DNA of 64,000 bases from Streptomyces sp. NBC_00353 (GTDB lineage Bacteria; Actinomycetota; Actinomycetes; Streptomycetales; Streptomycetaceae): contig NZ_CP107985.1 of NCBI RefSeq assembly GCF_036108815.1, positions 5,084,001 through 5,148,000 of the forward strand, in the 5' to 3' direction. The notes under the pieces are model-generated. The model made no database searches, was not told the origin of the DNA, and saw only the letters and a program-made list of their open reading frames with translations. Shown here in pieces: positions 17,006-25,490 of the stretch (positions are counted from its first letter, which is position 1; every line of letters begins with the position of its first letter). The translations under genes were made by a program, and so were the position numbers.

Positions 17006-17141
17006 GCGCGCATTCAAGCAGACAACCTTGGTTTTCAGGTCGTCCGTACGGCGATTACCGCTGCCGTGACCTGCAGTTACAGACGTGATGATCTTGTGGC
17101 GGCCGGTGTGATCACGGCAGTCGGAGCCGTCTTGGACGGTG

Positions 17142-17291
17142 CCGTTCATCGGCCTGAGTCCACGCCGTCTCGTGGACCAGTTCCACGTGGTCGCTCTGGA
17201 TATACCTCTGGAGGCCGACCTCGCGAGGGTCCAACGGCTCCTGGAACATGGCGAGTCTAGGGGGTGGTGGGAGTTCGAGGGGGATGCGTAA
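17142..17291 (+). pseudogene. DUF4265 protein, C-terminal remnant
   Basis: About 50 codons ending at TAA 17289-17291 read FIGLSPRRLVDQFHVVALD, then IPLEADLARVQRLLEHGES, then RGWWEFEGDA. This matches the C-terminal pattern of DUF4265 proteins (acidic VDVP-type strand, a leucine-rich helix, then W-E-x-E). The N-terminal two thirds are absent; upstream sequence in this frame does not continue the family. It is therefore a truncated remnant, antisense to nothing essential. Confidence 0.6.
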
Positions 17292-17439
17292 CCCGCGCGT
17301 GGAGGGCAACTCGGGAGTCGGCCTGACATCCGCAGCTGACATCAACGACGGCGGACAGTGGTGGAAGTGGACGTACGGGGATCCACTCACCCGTCAGGCC
17401 CGAGGTCGCTCTCCGCAGGCCGAGATCAGCCCCGCGATA

Positions 17440-17459
17440 GAACTCCTAAAGCGAGTGTC
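17440..17459 (+). other. tRNA-Arg(CCT) anticodon-arm att core
   Basis: GAACTCCTAAAGCGAGTGTC matches the anticodon loop and following stem of tRNA-Arg(CCT) with one change. The rest of the tRNA is absent, as expected for one side of an integration event. TGACATCAACGACG occurs 103 bp upstream, as it does 102 bp before the similar core at 50081. Confidence 0.6.
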
Positions 17460-17808
17460 GGCCCACCCGGCTCTGGCCGGGTCAGGGGGCCAAACGGGGG
17501 GCCAAAGACAGCAACCTTCCTCGTACTCCCATGGACAGAGCCTTGCGCGCCAGTCCAAGTCAAACGGCCGGCACCCAAGGTCACTTGAGCCCGCGATCGC
17601 GTTCGGGACGAAGAGGTCGTCGACAGGTGCGCGCGGCCAACCTGGACGGCGACTTCCGCGGCGCCTCAGAACTCCTAACACAATGTGGAGTGCGCCGTCC
17701 TGTGACCGCGTTGCTCGCGTGCGTGAAATCGTGAACCTCAACCATGGTGCTGCCACGGTGATTTGCTGGCACAGGCGAACGGCTGGGCGAGTGCGGCTCG
17801 CCGCCTCG
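17460..17808. other. Intergenic DNA without a supported gene
   Basis: Nothing convincing is encoded. Open frames are Arg/Pro-rich shadows. The stretch lies between an att-like core and the YcxB-like gene and is probably degraded mobile DNA. Confidence 0.4.
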
Positions 17809-18393
17809 TCAGGAGCCGGACGGGCACGGTGGGAGATGGCGCGCGACGACTGCGCGCATCCCGTCGACGTCCGCTCCGTCACGCAGCCCGCGCTTCGGCA
17901 GCAGGGTCATTCCTCCCACCGTGTCGTCGATGACCAGTACGAAGAGGTTCACCGTCTCGATGTAGTGGCGGAACGACGCCCAGGGGATCCTGGTCTCTGC
18001 GAACGCCGTGGCGCCGTATACGCCGTCGTCGTCCGCCCGCATGGTGTACCCGCCCTGGGCGCGCGCGTACCTGGTCATCTGTCGCACTCGGTACTGATGG
18101 TGCACCCACCCGACCGCGAGGCTCCCCAGCACTGCCACCAGGACTGGCACGAGCACTGCCACCAGGCCAGGCATGGCCGCCGCTGCGGTCATGCCCTTGG
18201 GCACCTCGAGCATCAGGAGAACAACGAGAACGGCCACCGTGATCAACCCGGCGATCAATGGAAGACGCCACAGTGCGGCGGGACTGGTCCGTGTCCGCGC
18301 ACGCAATGCCTCGGCCATCTCGGCCCGGGTCGGCAGATAGGCCAGCTCGACCCAGTCCGGCCCCGGTGCCGTCTCCCGTTCCTCGTTCTCCAT
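17809..18393 (-). CDS. YcxB-like membrane protein
   Basis: The 194-residue protein begins at ATG 18393 (MENEERETAPG). Two adjacent membrane helices (about 45-65 and 72-95) are followed by a soluble domain with the typical YcxB-type layout: HHQYRVRQMTRYA, GGYTMRADDDGVYGAT, TRIPWASFRHYIETVNLFVLV and a final LLPKRGL. The fold is PH-like and probably faces the cytoplasm; function is unknown. Such proteins are frequent in Streptomyces and often occur in several copies. It lies in the island between att-like sequences. Confidence 0.72.
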   Translation of the reverse strand: MENEERETAPGPDWVELAYLPTRAEMAEALRARTRTSPAALWRLPLIAGLITVAVLVVLLMLEVPKGMTAAAAMPGLVAVLVPVLVAVLGSLAVGWVHHQYRVRQMTRYARAQGGYTMRADDDGVYGATAFAETRIPWASFRHYIETVNLFVLVIDDTVGGMTLLPKRGLRDGADVDGMRAVVARHLPPCPSGS

Positions 18394-18698
18394 GGAGCGG
18401 CATCGTAATGGCGTCCGGCGGACCGCCCAGGCGCGGGGCTCCCGGACGCCGTGCGTCACCCTGTCGGTCAGAATGCGGCGAGCCGCCTCCAGCAGATGAG
18501 CGCGCATCCGACCATGGGCAGCATTCTGAGCCGAGCCCGGACCGAGAGGCAGCCACGTTGGGCAGATCCGTGACCCATGTGCCCGAGACCGCGTACGGGC
18601 TGCTGCTCGTTTTCAGCAATCCGGATCACTGCCCGAGGCCAACTTGTGGCCAGGGAGTTTGCGCCGCTCTGCCTCGGCGGACTGACTGAGTTGGCGTG

Positions 18699-18857
18699 CG
18701 CGCGCCGGTCTCAGTTGCGGTCTCGATAGCCGACCGATCCGGAGCGGTCCGCCACCGTCCGTGACAGTACGAATCACCCCCTGACCAGCCATGCGGGCAA
18801 CGCGGCGGACGACGGCGGGCACCTGCGGAGCGAGATCGGACAACTCGTAATGCCTAG
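18699..18857 (+). repeat. 159-bp direct repeat, copy A, ending in tRNA-Thr(CGT)
   Basis: This segment matches 19851-20009 without gaps at about 150 of 159 positions. Both copies end inside the anticodon arm of a tRNA-Thr(CGT) sequence (ACTCGTAATGC). The pair looks like the two ends of an integrated element or of a tandem array of elements. Confidence 0.8.
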
Positions 18858-18885
18858 GTCTCGGGTTCGAGTCCCGAAGGCGGCT
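18842..18885 (+). pseudogene. tRNA-Thr(CGT), 3' half remnant (att site)
   Basis: From the anticodon loop onwards the sequence is a good tRNA: loop CTCGTAA with anticodon CGT, T-arm TCGGG-TTCGAGT-CCCGA, acceptor strand AGGCGGC and discriminator T. The 5' half is replaced by repeat A, so no complete tRNA is made from here. A tRNA 3' half joined to foreign DNA is the usual product of tyrosine-integrase insertion. Confidence 0.75.
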
Positions 18886-19042
18886 CAGAGGAACCCCAGG
18901 ACTCACTCACCGTGACCTGGGACTTTTGCTCTTGTCGGACGCGGCGTCGTCCTCGCCCTGTCCGCGATGTGCCCTGATACGTTCCCGTCCGGGCCTGGAC
19001 CCGGCGGCGACCGGGCCTGAATCGTTTGCTTGGATCAGCTGC

Positions 19043-19792
19043 ATGACGGACTGGTCCCGGCTCAACCACGCCTACGGCACCGCCCAAGACATTCCCAGCC
19101 TCCTCGACGCCATGAGCCCGGATCCGCAGGACGCCGGGTGGGACGCGCTGTGGTCCCGCCTGTGCCATCAGGGCACGGTCTACTCGGCCAGCTATGCGGC
19201 ACTCCCCGCATTCGCCGATACGGCCCGCCAGTGGTCAGCCACGGAGCGAAGGGCGCCGCTCTATCTGGCCGGCGCCATCGTCGCCAGCATCGACCGACCC
19301 GACAGCGGAGAAGACCCCTACCTGTCCCACCCGGCCGCGATCGCCGAGTTGCGCGGGCTGACCGAGGAAGCCCTGCAGGACCCCGGGCTGACCGGAGACC
19401 CCCTCAACTACGTCCAGCTGCTGGGGACCCTCCTCAGCTTCGAGGGCGTCGAGGTCTGGGGCGAGCAGATCGACGGACTCAACGGCGAGGAGTACGAACT
19501 GCCCTGCCCCGCCTGCGAGACGGAGAACTTCGTCGTCTTCGGCGAGCACGGCTACTTCTCGACCACGGACGACATGTACATGCGACACACGCCCGCCAAG
19601 CAGCTCCCCCTCCAGCCACAGGACCCCTCGGTCATGCAGGGCCTGGCCAGAAGGCTGCACGCGCGCATGGTCACGGACGGCCACCCTGACCTCGCGCTCA
19701 AGCTGACCTACGTCTTCGGCAGGGCTCAGTGCGCGGACTGCGGCATGCCCTTCAGCGTTGAGGAGGCCGTCGTCACCCGATGGGGCGCCTGA
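19043..19792 (+). CDS. Hypothetical protein, single cargo gene between tRNA-Thr repeats
   Basis: I do not recognise a named family for this 249-residue cytoplasmic protein. It begins at ATG 19043 (MTDWSRLNHAYGTAQ) and contains DALWSRLCHQGTVYSASYAAL, a helical, HEAT-like N-terminal part. The C-terminal part has two cysteine pairs (CPAC near residue 157, CADC near 232) that could bind zinc. Similar WSRLCHQGTVY proteins occur in Streptomyces, often near small genes, and some may be immunity or toxin-neutralising proteins; that is speculation. It is the only gene between the two 159-bp repeats, so it may be cargo of a minimal element. Confidence 0.7.
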   Translation: MTDWSRLNHAYGTAQDIPSLLDAMSPDPQDAGWDALWSRLCHQGTVYSASYAALPAFADTARQWSATERRAPLYLAGAIVASIDRPDSGEDPYLSHPAAIAELRGLTEEALQDPGLTGDPLNYVQLLGTLLSFEGVEVWGEQIDGLNGEEYELPCPACETENFVVFGEHGYFSTTDDMYMRHTPAKQLPLQPQDPSVMQGLARRLHARMVTDGHPDLALKLTYVFGRAQCADCGMPFSVEEAVVTRWGA

Positions 19793-19850
19793 CACGCCGT
19801 CCGCTGAGCCGATCCGGAAAGGCGCTCGGGTTCAGCCCGATGAGGGAGTC

Positions 19851-20009
19851 CGCGCGCCGGTCTCATTTGTGGTCTCGATAGGCGACCGCTCCGGACCGGT
19901 CCGCCACCGTCCGTGACAGTACGAAGCACCCCCTGACCAGCCATGCCGGCAACGCGGCGGACGACGGCGGGCACCTGCGGACCGAGATCGGACAACTCGT
20001 AATGCGTAG
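19851..20009 (+). repeat. 159-bp direct repeat, copy B
   Basis: This is the second copy of the repeat at 18699. It also ends in ACTCGTAATGCGTAG, matching the tRNA-Thr anticodon arm, but diverges before the T-arm. It represents the opposite junction to copy A. Confidence 0.8.
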
Positions 20010-20241
20010 AACGCCAGCATCCTGTGCCTACTGTCGTTCCATCCTTGCTTGGCCTTCTCCCGGGCCGCCTGGGGCCGTCCGAGGGCGGCCCATGATGACC
20101 GGCAACGACCAATGACGCCCACAACCACGCAGCTCTCCGGCATGTTGCGGGGAGCTGCCGCACCCCCGCCGGAGGGGCGGTTCAATACCAGGAGAGCTGC
20201 GGGCGGGGTGTGGGTCTTAGCGGTCGACAGTGCGGGCGGTG
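20010..20241. other. Intergenic DNA without a supported gene
   Basis: No gene, tRNA or obvious repeat is visible between repeat B and the small gene at 20242. Confidence 0.35.
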
Positions 20242-20445
20242 TCAGCGGTCCTCGTCTGGCCAGGACTTCAGCACCCGCCCGCCGTCCGCCTCGTCGGTAC
20301 GCGTGATCTGGGCGCCGTCGCGGCCGCCGCGCTCGCTGATCCACCGCAAGTACTTCCGCTCGGCCGTCGCCAGGTCGGGCCACCAGCCGCGCATGACGGG
20401 TTTACCGCCGGTCGACAGGGTCAGGTGAAAGCGCTGGTTGTCCAC
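20242..20445 (-). CDS. Small hypothetical protein
   Basis: The 67-residue protein (start GTG 20445, MDNQRFHLTLSTGGKPVMRG) has a coding-like composition: a beta-strand start, WWPDLATAERKYLRWISERGG and a DEADGG turn. I know of no function. A coding-like minus-strand tail (HPVLREAAREAGVDLTIVTD) ends at TAG 20455-20457, ten bases before this start, so it was probably the second gene of an operon whose first gene is now truncated. Confidence 0.5.
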   Translation of the reverse strand: MDNQRFHLTLSTGGKPVMRGWWPDLATAERKYLRWISERGGRDGAQITRTDEADGGRVLKSWPDEDR

Positions 20446-20580
20446 GGCGGCAGGCTACGGCTCGTCGGTCACGATGGTCAGGTCGACGCCCGCCTCCCGG
20501 GCTGCCTCCCGCAGCACGGGGTGCCGTTAACGAGCGGCGAACCAGGTGGCAAGTGACTCACCAGTAGTTTTCGGACCGAA

Positions 20581-20616
20581 AGCGGCCCCCTTGCCGAGAC
20601 GTGGCGAGGGGGCCGA
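20581..20616. terminator. Hairpin between the Tn3 remnant and the small gene
   Basis: A GC-rich stem (CGGCCCCCTTGCC paired with GGCGAGGGGGCCG, one G-T pair) could terminate the leftward transposase gene that ends at 20634. Confidence 0.55.
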
Positions 20617-20633
20617 GTGGTATGCCTTTGTCT

Positions 20634-21008
20634 TCAGGCCGCGGCCAGCTCCAGTTCTGGCTTGAGGTCGGGGTCGGGGTCGGTCGGGGCGGGGATCGCG
20701 AGGTGGAGGCGGCTGCCGATGTTCAGCCGGACTTCGCCGTAGGGCTGGATGTGCATGCAAAAGAGCGGGGTCAGAGCGCGTTTATCCTCGTCGGTGAGGA
20801 CGTCGGCCCATACGGGGTCGGCGAGCATGTCCTGGATCATCAGGGCGTTCACGAAGACGAGCGCCGTTTGCAGGAGATGGAGCGCGAGAACGGACAGTTC
20901 TTGCTGGTCACGGCGATTGGAGGAGAGCTCGCCGCTCCTGCCGAAGAAGATGATGTCGTTGGCGCCGTTCCAGCCCTCAACGACGTTGAGGCCTTCTCCA
21001 CTCAACCT
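20634..21008 (-). pseudogene. Tn3-family transposase, C-terminal remnant
   Basis: About 125 residues at the C-terminus of a Tn3-family (DDE_Tnp_Tn3) transposase remain: EGLNVVEGWNGANDIIFFGR, GELSSNRRDQQELSVLALHLL, a helix with NALMIQDMLADPVWADVL, LTDEDKRALTPLF and a GEVRLNIGSRLHL end. This is the region containing the last catalytic Glu helix in such enzymes. The rest of the roughly 1000-residue protein and any terminal inverted repeat are absent. Upstream of 21008 the frame no longer resembles the family. It is a dead relic next to the sigma-factor pair. Confidence 0.82.
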
Positions 21009-21190
21009 GACAACGCCACCTGCCCTGCTGCTCAACTGCGATGCCGCCCAGTAGTCGCTGCCGCCCGAGATGTCGCTCAGCCCACGGAGACGGCGGCCGT
21101 GATGCGCGAGCCGGCCGCGGAGCCCATGTTTCCTGACCGTGTGTGACGCACGCCACGGGAACCTGCCCTGCCGTCTGGACAAAGCTTGAC

Positions 21191-21829
21191 GTGGACTACT
21201 CATTGCACACCCGAATACGGGCAGGCGACCCCGAGGCGTTCCGCGAGCTCTTCCGTGACCACGCCCGACTGGTCCACCGGCACGCGGTGCGTGTGACCGG
21301 GGACTGGACCGCCGCCGAGGACATCGTCTCGCTGACCTTCTTGGAGGCGTGGCGGCTGCGCGTCAAGCTGCGGGACGAGGGCGACAGTCCGCGCCCCTGG
21401 TTGATGGGCATCGCCGTGAACGTACTGCGCAACACCACCCGCGCTGCGCGCCGCCACCAGCGGGCCCTGCAGCGTCTACCGGCCAAGGAAACGGTCCCGG
21501 ACTTCGCCGACGAACTCGTCGGCCGCATAGCCGATGCCGACCAGCTGGCTGCCGCCCAGCGAGTGCTGAAGAAGCTGACCCGGAGCGAGCGCGAGGTCTT
21601 CACGCTCTGTGTGTGGTCCGGGCTCGGCTACGCGGAGGCGGCGGCCGTACTCGGCGTCCCGGTCGGGACCGTGCGCTCGCGCCTGTCCCGCGCGCGCAGA
21701 CGGCTGAGCAAGCTGGCCGACGAAGAACTGAGAAAACGCAGGGAACCGCTACCGCGCAACGGACAAGTACAGGGCGGCCGCACTTCTGCGGCCCGGTCAC
21801 ACGAGTCGTACAAGGAGAGGTCCGAATGA
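21191..21829 (+). CDS. ECF-family RNA polymerase sigma factor
   Basis: The 212-residue sigma factor has region 2 (about 1-85: DPEAFRELFRDHARLVHRHA, DIVSLTFLEAWR, PWLMGIAVNVLRNTTRAARRH) and region 4 (about 125-185: LTRSEREVFTLCVWSGLGYAE and GVPVGTVRSRLSRARRRL). It would direct RNA polymerase to a specific promoter set. GTG 21191 is preferred for fit to the family; GTG 21143 would add 16 residues, and neither has a clear ribosome site. The stop overlaps the start of the next gene (ATGA), a pairing typical of sigma factors with CU044_5270-type membrane proteins. It lies immediately after a Tn3 remnant, inside the island. Confidence 0.88.
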   Translation: MDYSLHTRIRAGDPEAFRELFRDHARLVHRHAVRVTGDWTAAEDIVSLTFLEAWRLRVKLRDEGDSPRPWLMGIAVNVLRNTTRAARRHQRALQRLPAKETVPDFADELVGRIADADQLAAAQRVLKKLTRSEREVFTLCVWSGLGYAEAAAVLGVPVGTVRSRLSRARRRLSKLADEELRKRREPLPRNGQVQGGRTSAARSHESYKERSE

Positions 21830-22890
21830 TCCGCAAGAAGTCACGGCGTGAGGAGTCGCTGGACCACGCGGAGCTGGCCCGGTTGCTGCCGGCGCCGGGA
21901 GACCCGCACCTGTCGCTCGACCGTCACCTGCTTCTCGAGGAGCACCTGATGAACGAGATCCAGCCCACCGCACCCGCCCCTGTGCCGTCCCGCCGCCCGG
22001 CACGCCGTGCCCTGCTGATCGGTGTCCCGGTCACCGCCGCCGCCCTGGCCGGCGCATTCGCCTTCACCATGCTGACGGGTTCCGGGGGCAGCGGCACCAC
22101 CACGGCCACCCCGCCTCCGGTTGAAGCGCCAGTCGTCCGCATCGAGCCCGGCAGCACCGCCCAGCTCGCCTCCACCGTCGAGCACATCGCCGCCGCCGCC
22201 TCGGCCAGCAAGACGCCCGAACCCGGTCCGGGCCAGTACATCTACATCAAGAGCAAGGTCTCCTACCTCTCCGTTTCGCACACCGACACGGACAAGTCCA
22301 AGACCTGGGTCCAGCCCCTGCATATCCGTGAAACATGGAATTCCCCCGACGGCAAGCAGGGCTGGCTGGACGAGCCCGGCTACCAGCCCAAGGGCGGCAT
22401 CACCCTCGACAGCGACGTCGAAAACTACTTGGGTGCCCCCTCCTACGACTACCTCAAGACGCTGCCCACCGACCCGGACGCCCTGCTGAAGAAGATCTAC
22501 AAGGAGACCAAGGGCCAGGGGAACTCCCCGGACCAGCAGGCATTCACCACGGTCGGCGACCTGGTCAAGGAGCAGCTCGCACCGGCCAAGCTGAACGCAG
22601 CGCTGTACCGGGCCGCGGCCAAGATCCCCGGGGTCGTGGTGGTGGACCATGCCAAGGACGCCGCGGGACGCGAGGGCATCGCCGTGGCCCGCCTCGACCA
22701 GCAGACCGGCGACCGCACCGAATGGATCTTCGACCCCAAGACGTACACCTACCTCGGCAGCCGCGCTGTCCAGGTCAAGCAGGCCTACGACGTCAAGCCC
22801 GGCACGGTCACCGAATCCACCGCCGTGCTGGAGCGGGCCGTCGTCGACGCCCAGAAGCAGCGCCCCGGCGCGCAAGGTGCCGATGCGTGA
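21826..22890 (+). CDS. CU044_5270 family membrane protein, sigma-factor partner
   Basis: The 354-residue protein overlaps the sigma gene by 4 bp and has a strong ribosome site (GGAGAGG) inside that gene. A cytoplasmic N-terminus of about 60 residues, with LDHAELARLLPAPGDPHLS, precedes one membrane helix (about 61-83, RRALLIGVPVTAAALAGAFA). The remainder is an extracellular domain with YIYIKSKVSYLSV, TWVQPLHIRETW, LKTLPTDPDALL and TEWIFDPKTYTYLG. CU044_5270 proteins are typically coupled to ECF sigma genes, and an anti-sigma or sensor role is likely. A classical ZAS zinc motif is not visible. Confidence 0.82.
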   Translation: MIRKKSRREESLDHAELARLLPAPGDPHLSLDRHLLLEEHLMNEIQPTAPAPVPSRRPARRALLIGVPVTAAALAGAFAFTMLTGSGGSGTTTATPPPVEAPVVRIEPGSTAQLASTVEHIAAAASASKTPEPGPGQYIYIKSKVSYLSVSHTDTDKSKTWVQPLHIRETWNSPDGKQGWLDEPGYQPKGGITLDSDVENYLGAPSYDYLKTLPTDPDALLKKIYKETKGQGNSPDQQAFTTVGDLVKEQLAPAKLNAALYRAAAKIPGVVVVDHAKDAAGREGIAVARLDQQTGDRTEWIFDPKTYTYLGSRAVQVKQAYDVKPGTVTESTAVLERAVVDAQKQRPGAQGADA

Positions 22891-22907
22891 GAACGCGATC
22901 GCCCCGC

Positions 22908-23035
22908 TGGGATCCACTCGGTCGCCCCGCCCTTGGCGGTGATCCTGCCGCGCTTGTCCTGCGGGTACAGGTCTTCCACGTTCAGGCACAGCACCTCATC
23001 GGCCCGTGCGGCAGACTCGTAGAGCATCATCACAC
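22908..23035 (-). pseudogene. Tyrosine recombinase, internal fragment
   Basis: Some 40 residues on the minus strand read LYESAARADEVLCLNVEDLY and QDKRGRITAKGGATEWI, an internal segment of a phage-type integrase catalytic domain around the first catalytic Arg (AARADEVL). Both flanks are unrelated, so this is a short relic wedged between the CU044_5270 gene and the NUDIX gene. Confidence 0.7.
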
Positions 23036-23040
23036 TGCGC

Positions 23041-23163
23041 CTTTTCCCGCAGGGCGACCTCCAGGCGCCACAGGGCGGCGACCTCGCCCCCGGCATGTAT
23101 GAGGTCCCCGCACCCGACCGCGAAGCCATCGCGGCGACCTGGCTCTCCTACTTCAACAGGTGA
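23041..23163 (+). pseudogene. C-terminal fragment of an unidentified gene
   Basis: The plus-strand frame ending in TGA 23161-23163 reads coding-like (GMYEVPAPDREAIAATWLSY, FNR) and overlaps the NUDIX start by three bases. It looks like the 3' end of a gene once translationally coupled to the NUDIX gene, cut upstream near 23041 where the integrase fragment begins. I cannot name the family. Confidence 0.4.
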
Positions 23164-23711
23164 TCACCATGACCATCACGGCAGACCACATCCGCACCAC
23201 CCTCACCGCCTACCTCGACCAGCATCCCGAGGACAAACACGAGCTCGGTACCGTCCTTGGCTTGCTCGACGACGGGGACGACCTCACCAGCCGGAAAACG
23301 CTGCCCGGCCACGTCACCGCCGGCGCGATCCTTATCGGCCCCGACAACCGCGTACTGCACATTCTCCACAACGCAACCCAAAAATGGCTCCTACCCGGCG
23401 GTCACCTGGAGCCCTACGACCAGACGCTCCTGCAGGCCGCCCGCCGCGAACTCACCGAGGAAACCGGAATCCCGCCACACCTCGTCACCCCGCGCAGCGA
23501 CACCCCGCTCCACATCGACATCCACCCCATCGACGCCAACCCCGCCAAGGACGAACCCGCCCACCAGCACATCGACTTCCGCTTCCTCTTCCACACCACC
23601 GCCGACATCGGCGAACTACAGACCGAAGAGATCAGTGACGCCGCCTGGCGCGAGACCGACAGCCTCCACGACGAGCAGCTCAAACGACGCGTCACCCAAG
23701 CACTCCGCTAG
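23160..23711 (+). CDS. NUDIX hydrolase
   Basis: The 183-residue protein carries a complete Nudix box, GGHLEPYDQTLLQAARRELT followed by EETGI (about residues 79-103), preceded by AGAILIGPDNRVLHILHN. It should hydrolyse a nucleoside diphosphate linked to another moiety, using Mg2+ at the REx2EE glutamates; the substrate is unknown. The start GTG 23160 overlaps the stop of an upstream gene fragment; ATG 23169 is a close alternative. It is the last intact gene before the right edge of the island. Confidence 0.85.
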   Translation: MITMTITADHIRTTLTAYLDQHPEDKHELGTVLGLLDDGDDLTSRKTLPGHVTAGAILIGPDNRVLHILHNATQKWLLPGGHLEPYDQTLLQAARRELTEETGIPPHLVTPRSDTPLHIDIHPIDANPAKDEPAHQHIDFRFLFHTTADIGELQTEEISDAAWRETDSLHDEQLKRRVTQALR

Positions 23712-24150
23712 CCCGCTTCGGACTCAGTACGAGTCAGGCCCGCCGGCGCAGCGCCAGAGTAGGCAGGCGGCGGGCGCCTACCGCACCCGCAACGTCTACG
23801 ACCGCACGCCTCGCGGCCTCGACCTCTACGGCAGCGTTCTGCGCTGCTACACGGCCCACTCCACTCGTCCGCGAGCGGTGCTCGGGGGCCGCCGCGTGGC
23901 GTGGTGGCGATGAGGCAGGACATGCACCGGTCGAGCCAGCGGCGGCCGGACCCGGGCACGGTGACGACCCCGGTTGCTCTCGCGGGCTCGCCGCAGCGCA
24001 CGCAGCGCCCACTCCACCGGCGGGCCGGGCCGTCTGTGGGCCGTCCGAGGGCGGCCGCCGACGACAGACAACGACAGCTACCGACCACTCTCGCCCTGCT
24101 CAGCGACGGTCCGGTGGGTACCGCCGCAGGTGCCAATCTTCGAAGGTAAG
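23712..24150. other. Intergenic DNA with a possible zinc-ribbon remnant
   Basis: No gene with a credible start is present. On the minus strand around 23890-24030 one frame reads CVRCGEPARATGVV then WLDRCMSC, two cysteine pairs like the small zinc proteins found on actinomycete integrative elements. It has no start codon nearby, so I treat it as a remnant. Confidence 0.35.
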
Positions 24151-24166
24151 TTGAGCAACTCCAGAG
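24151..24166 (+). repeat. Right candidate island boundary repeat
   Basis: This partner of the repeat at 14988-15003 matches at 15 of 16 positions. It lies 12 bp before the start of the core aminotransferase gene. Confidence 0.4.
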
Positions 24167-24178
24167 CTTCGGCACAGG

Positions 24179-25366
24179 ATGGCGGTCATGACACAGGGAC
24201 GACCGCTGCTCAACCGCCGCCTCGCCGAATTCGGCACGACGATCTTCGCGGAGATGTCGGCGCTGGCCGTACGGACCGGCTCCATCAACCTCGGCCAGGG
24301 CTTCCCCGACACCGACGGCCCCGAAGAGATCCGGGAGGCCGCGGTCCGCGCGCTGCGCGCCGGACACGGCAACCAGTACCCGCCGGGCCCCGGGGTTCCC
24401 GAGCTGCGCACCGCGATCGCCGCCCATCAGCAGCGGCGGTACGCGCTCACGTACGACCCCGACTCCGAAGTGCTCGTCACGGCGGGTGCCACCGAGGCCA
24501 TCGCCGCCACCCTGCTCGCCCTCGTGGAGCCCGGCGACGAGGTCATCGCCCTGGAGCCGTACTACGACTCGTACGCCGCCTGCATCGCCATGGCGGGCGG
24601 CGCCCGCGTCCCGGTCACCCTGCACCCGGACGCGGGGAGCGGTACGTACCGGCTCGACCTCGACGAGCTGCGCGCCGCCGTCACCCCCCGCACCCGGCTG
24701 ATCCTCCTCAACACCCCGCACAACCCCACCGGCACCGTCCTGGCACGCGAGGAGCTGGCGGCGATCGCCGAACTCGCCTGCGAACGGGACCTGCTCGTCG
24801 TCACCGACGAGGTGTACGAGCACCTGGTCTTCGAGGGTGAACACCTGCCCATCGCCGGGTTCCCCGGAATGCGCGAGCGGACCGTGACCATCGGTTCGGC
24901 GGGCAAGACGTTCTCGTTCACCGGGTGGAAGGTGGGCTGGGTGACCGCGAGCCCCGGGCTGGTGACTGCGGTCCGCTCGGCCAAGCAGTTCCTGACGTAC
25001 GTCTCCGCGGGCCCGTTCCAGTACGCCGTCGCCGAGGCGCTGAACCTCCCCGACAGCTACTTCGAGGGGCTGCGCGCGGATCTGCGGGCCAAACGGGATC
25101 TGTTGAGCGGCGGGCTCGCGGAGGCCGGTTTCGAGGTGTACCGGCCGGCCGGGACGTACTTCGTCACCACCGATATCCGCCCGCTCGGCGGCGGGACCGA
25201 CGGCTTCGCCTTCTGCCGCGCGCTGCCCGAGCGGTGCGGGGTCGTCGCCATCCCCAATGCGGTGTTCTACGACGATCAGGAGGGCGGCCGCAGCAAGGTC
25301 CGATTCGCCTTCTGCAAGCGCGAGGACGTCCTTCGCGAGGCCGTTTCACGGCTCAAGGGCCTATGA
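24179..25366 (+). CDS. PLP-dependent aminotransferase, class I (AspC/MetC-like fold)
   Basis: The 395-residue class I aminotransferase shows NLGQGFPDTDGP near the start, the glycine-rich VTAGATEAIAATLLALV, NTPHNPTG (about 178-185), VTDEVYEHLVF and the Schiff-base lysine in IGSAGKTFSFTGWKVGW (about residue 242). Relatives with the QGFPD motif include kynurenine/glutamine transaminases and methionine aminotransferases, so the preferred substrate is open. The start may be ATG 24179 or ATG 24188. It is a conserved core gene positioned just right of the island. Confidence 0.9.
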   Translation: MAVMTQGRPLLNRRLAEFGTTIFAEMSALAVRTGSINLGQGFPDTDGPEEIREAAVRALRAGHGNQYPPGPGVPELRTAIAAHQQRRYALTYDPDSEVLVTAGATEAIAATLLALVEPGDEVIALEPYYDSYAACIAMAGGARVPVTLHPDAGSGTYRLDLDELRAAVTPRTRLILLNTPHNPTGTVLAREELAAIAELACERDLLVVTDEVYEHLVFEGEHLPIAGFPGMRERTVTIGSAGKTFSFTGWKVGWVTASPGLVTAVRSAKQFLTYVSAGPFQYAVAEALNLPDSYFEGLRADLRAKRDLLSGGLAEAGFEVYRPAGTYFVTTDIRPLGGGTDGFAFCRALPERCGVVAIPNAVFYDDQEGGRSKVRFAFCKREDVLREAVSRLKGL

Positions 25367-25490
25367 CTCCAGGGAGATCCACCGTGCCGGAGCTCGCCTT
25401 TCCGGTGTGTGGAGCGACAGAAGCCCGGCCTGAGGCGGCGGTCGTGGTGACCGTCGCCCCGGCCGGGCTGTCGTTCGCAGGCGCTCCGGA

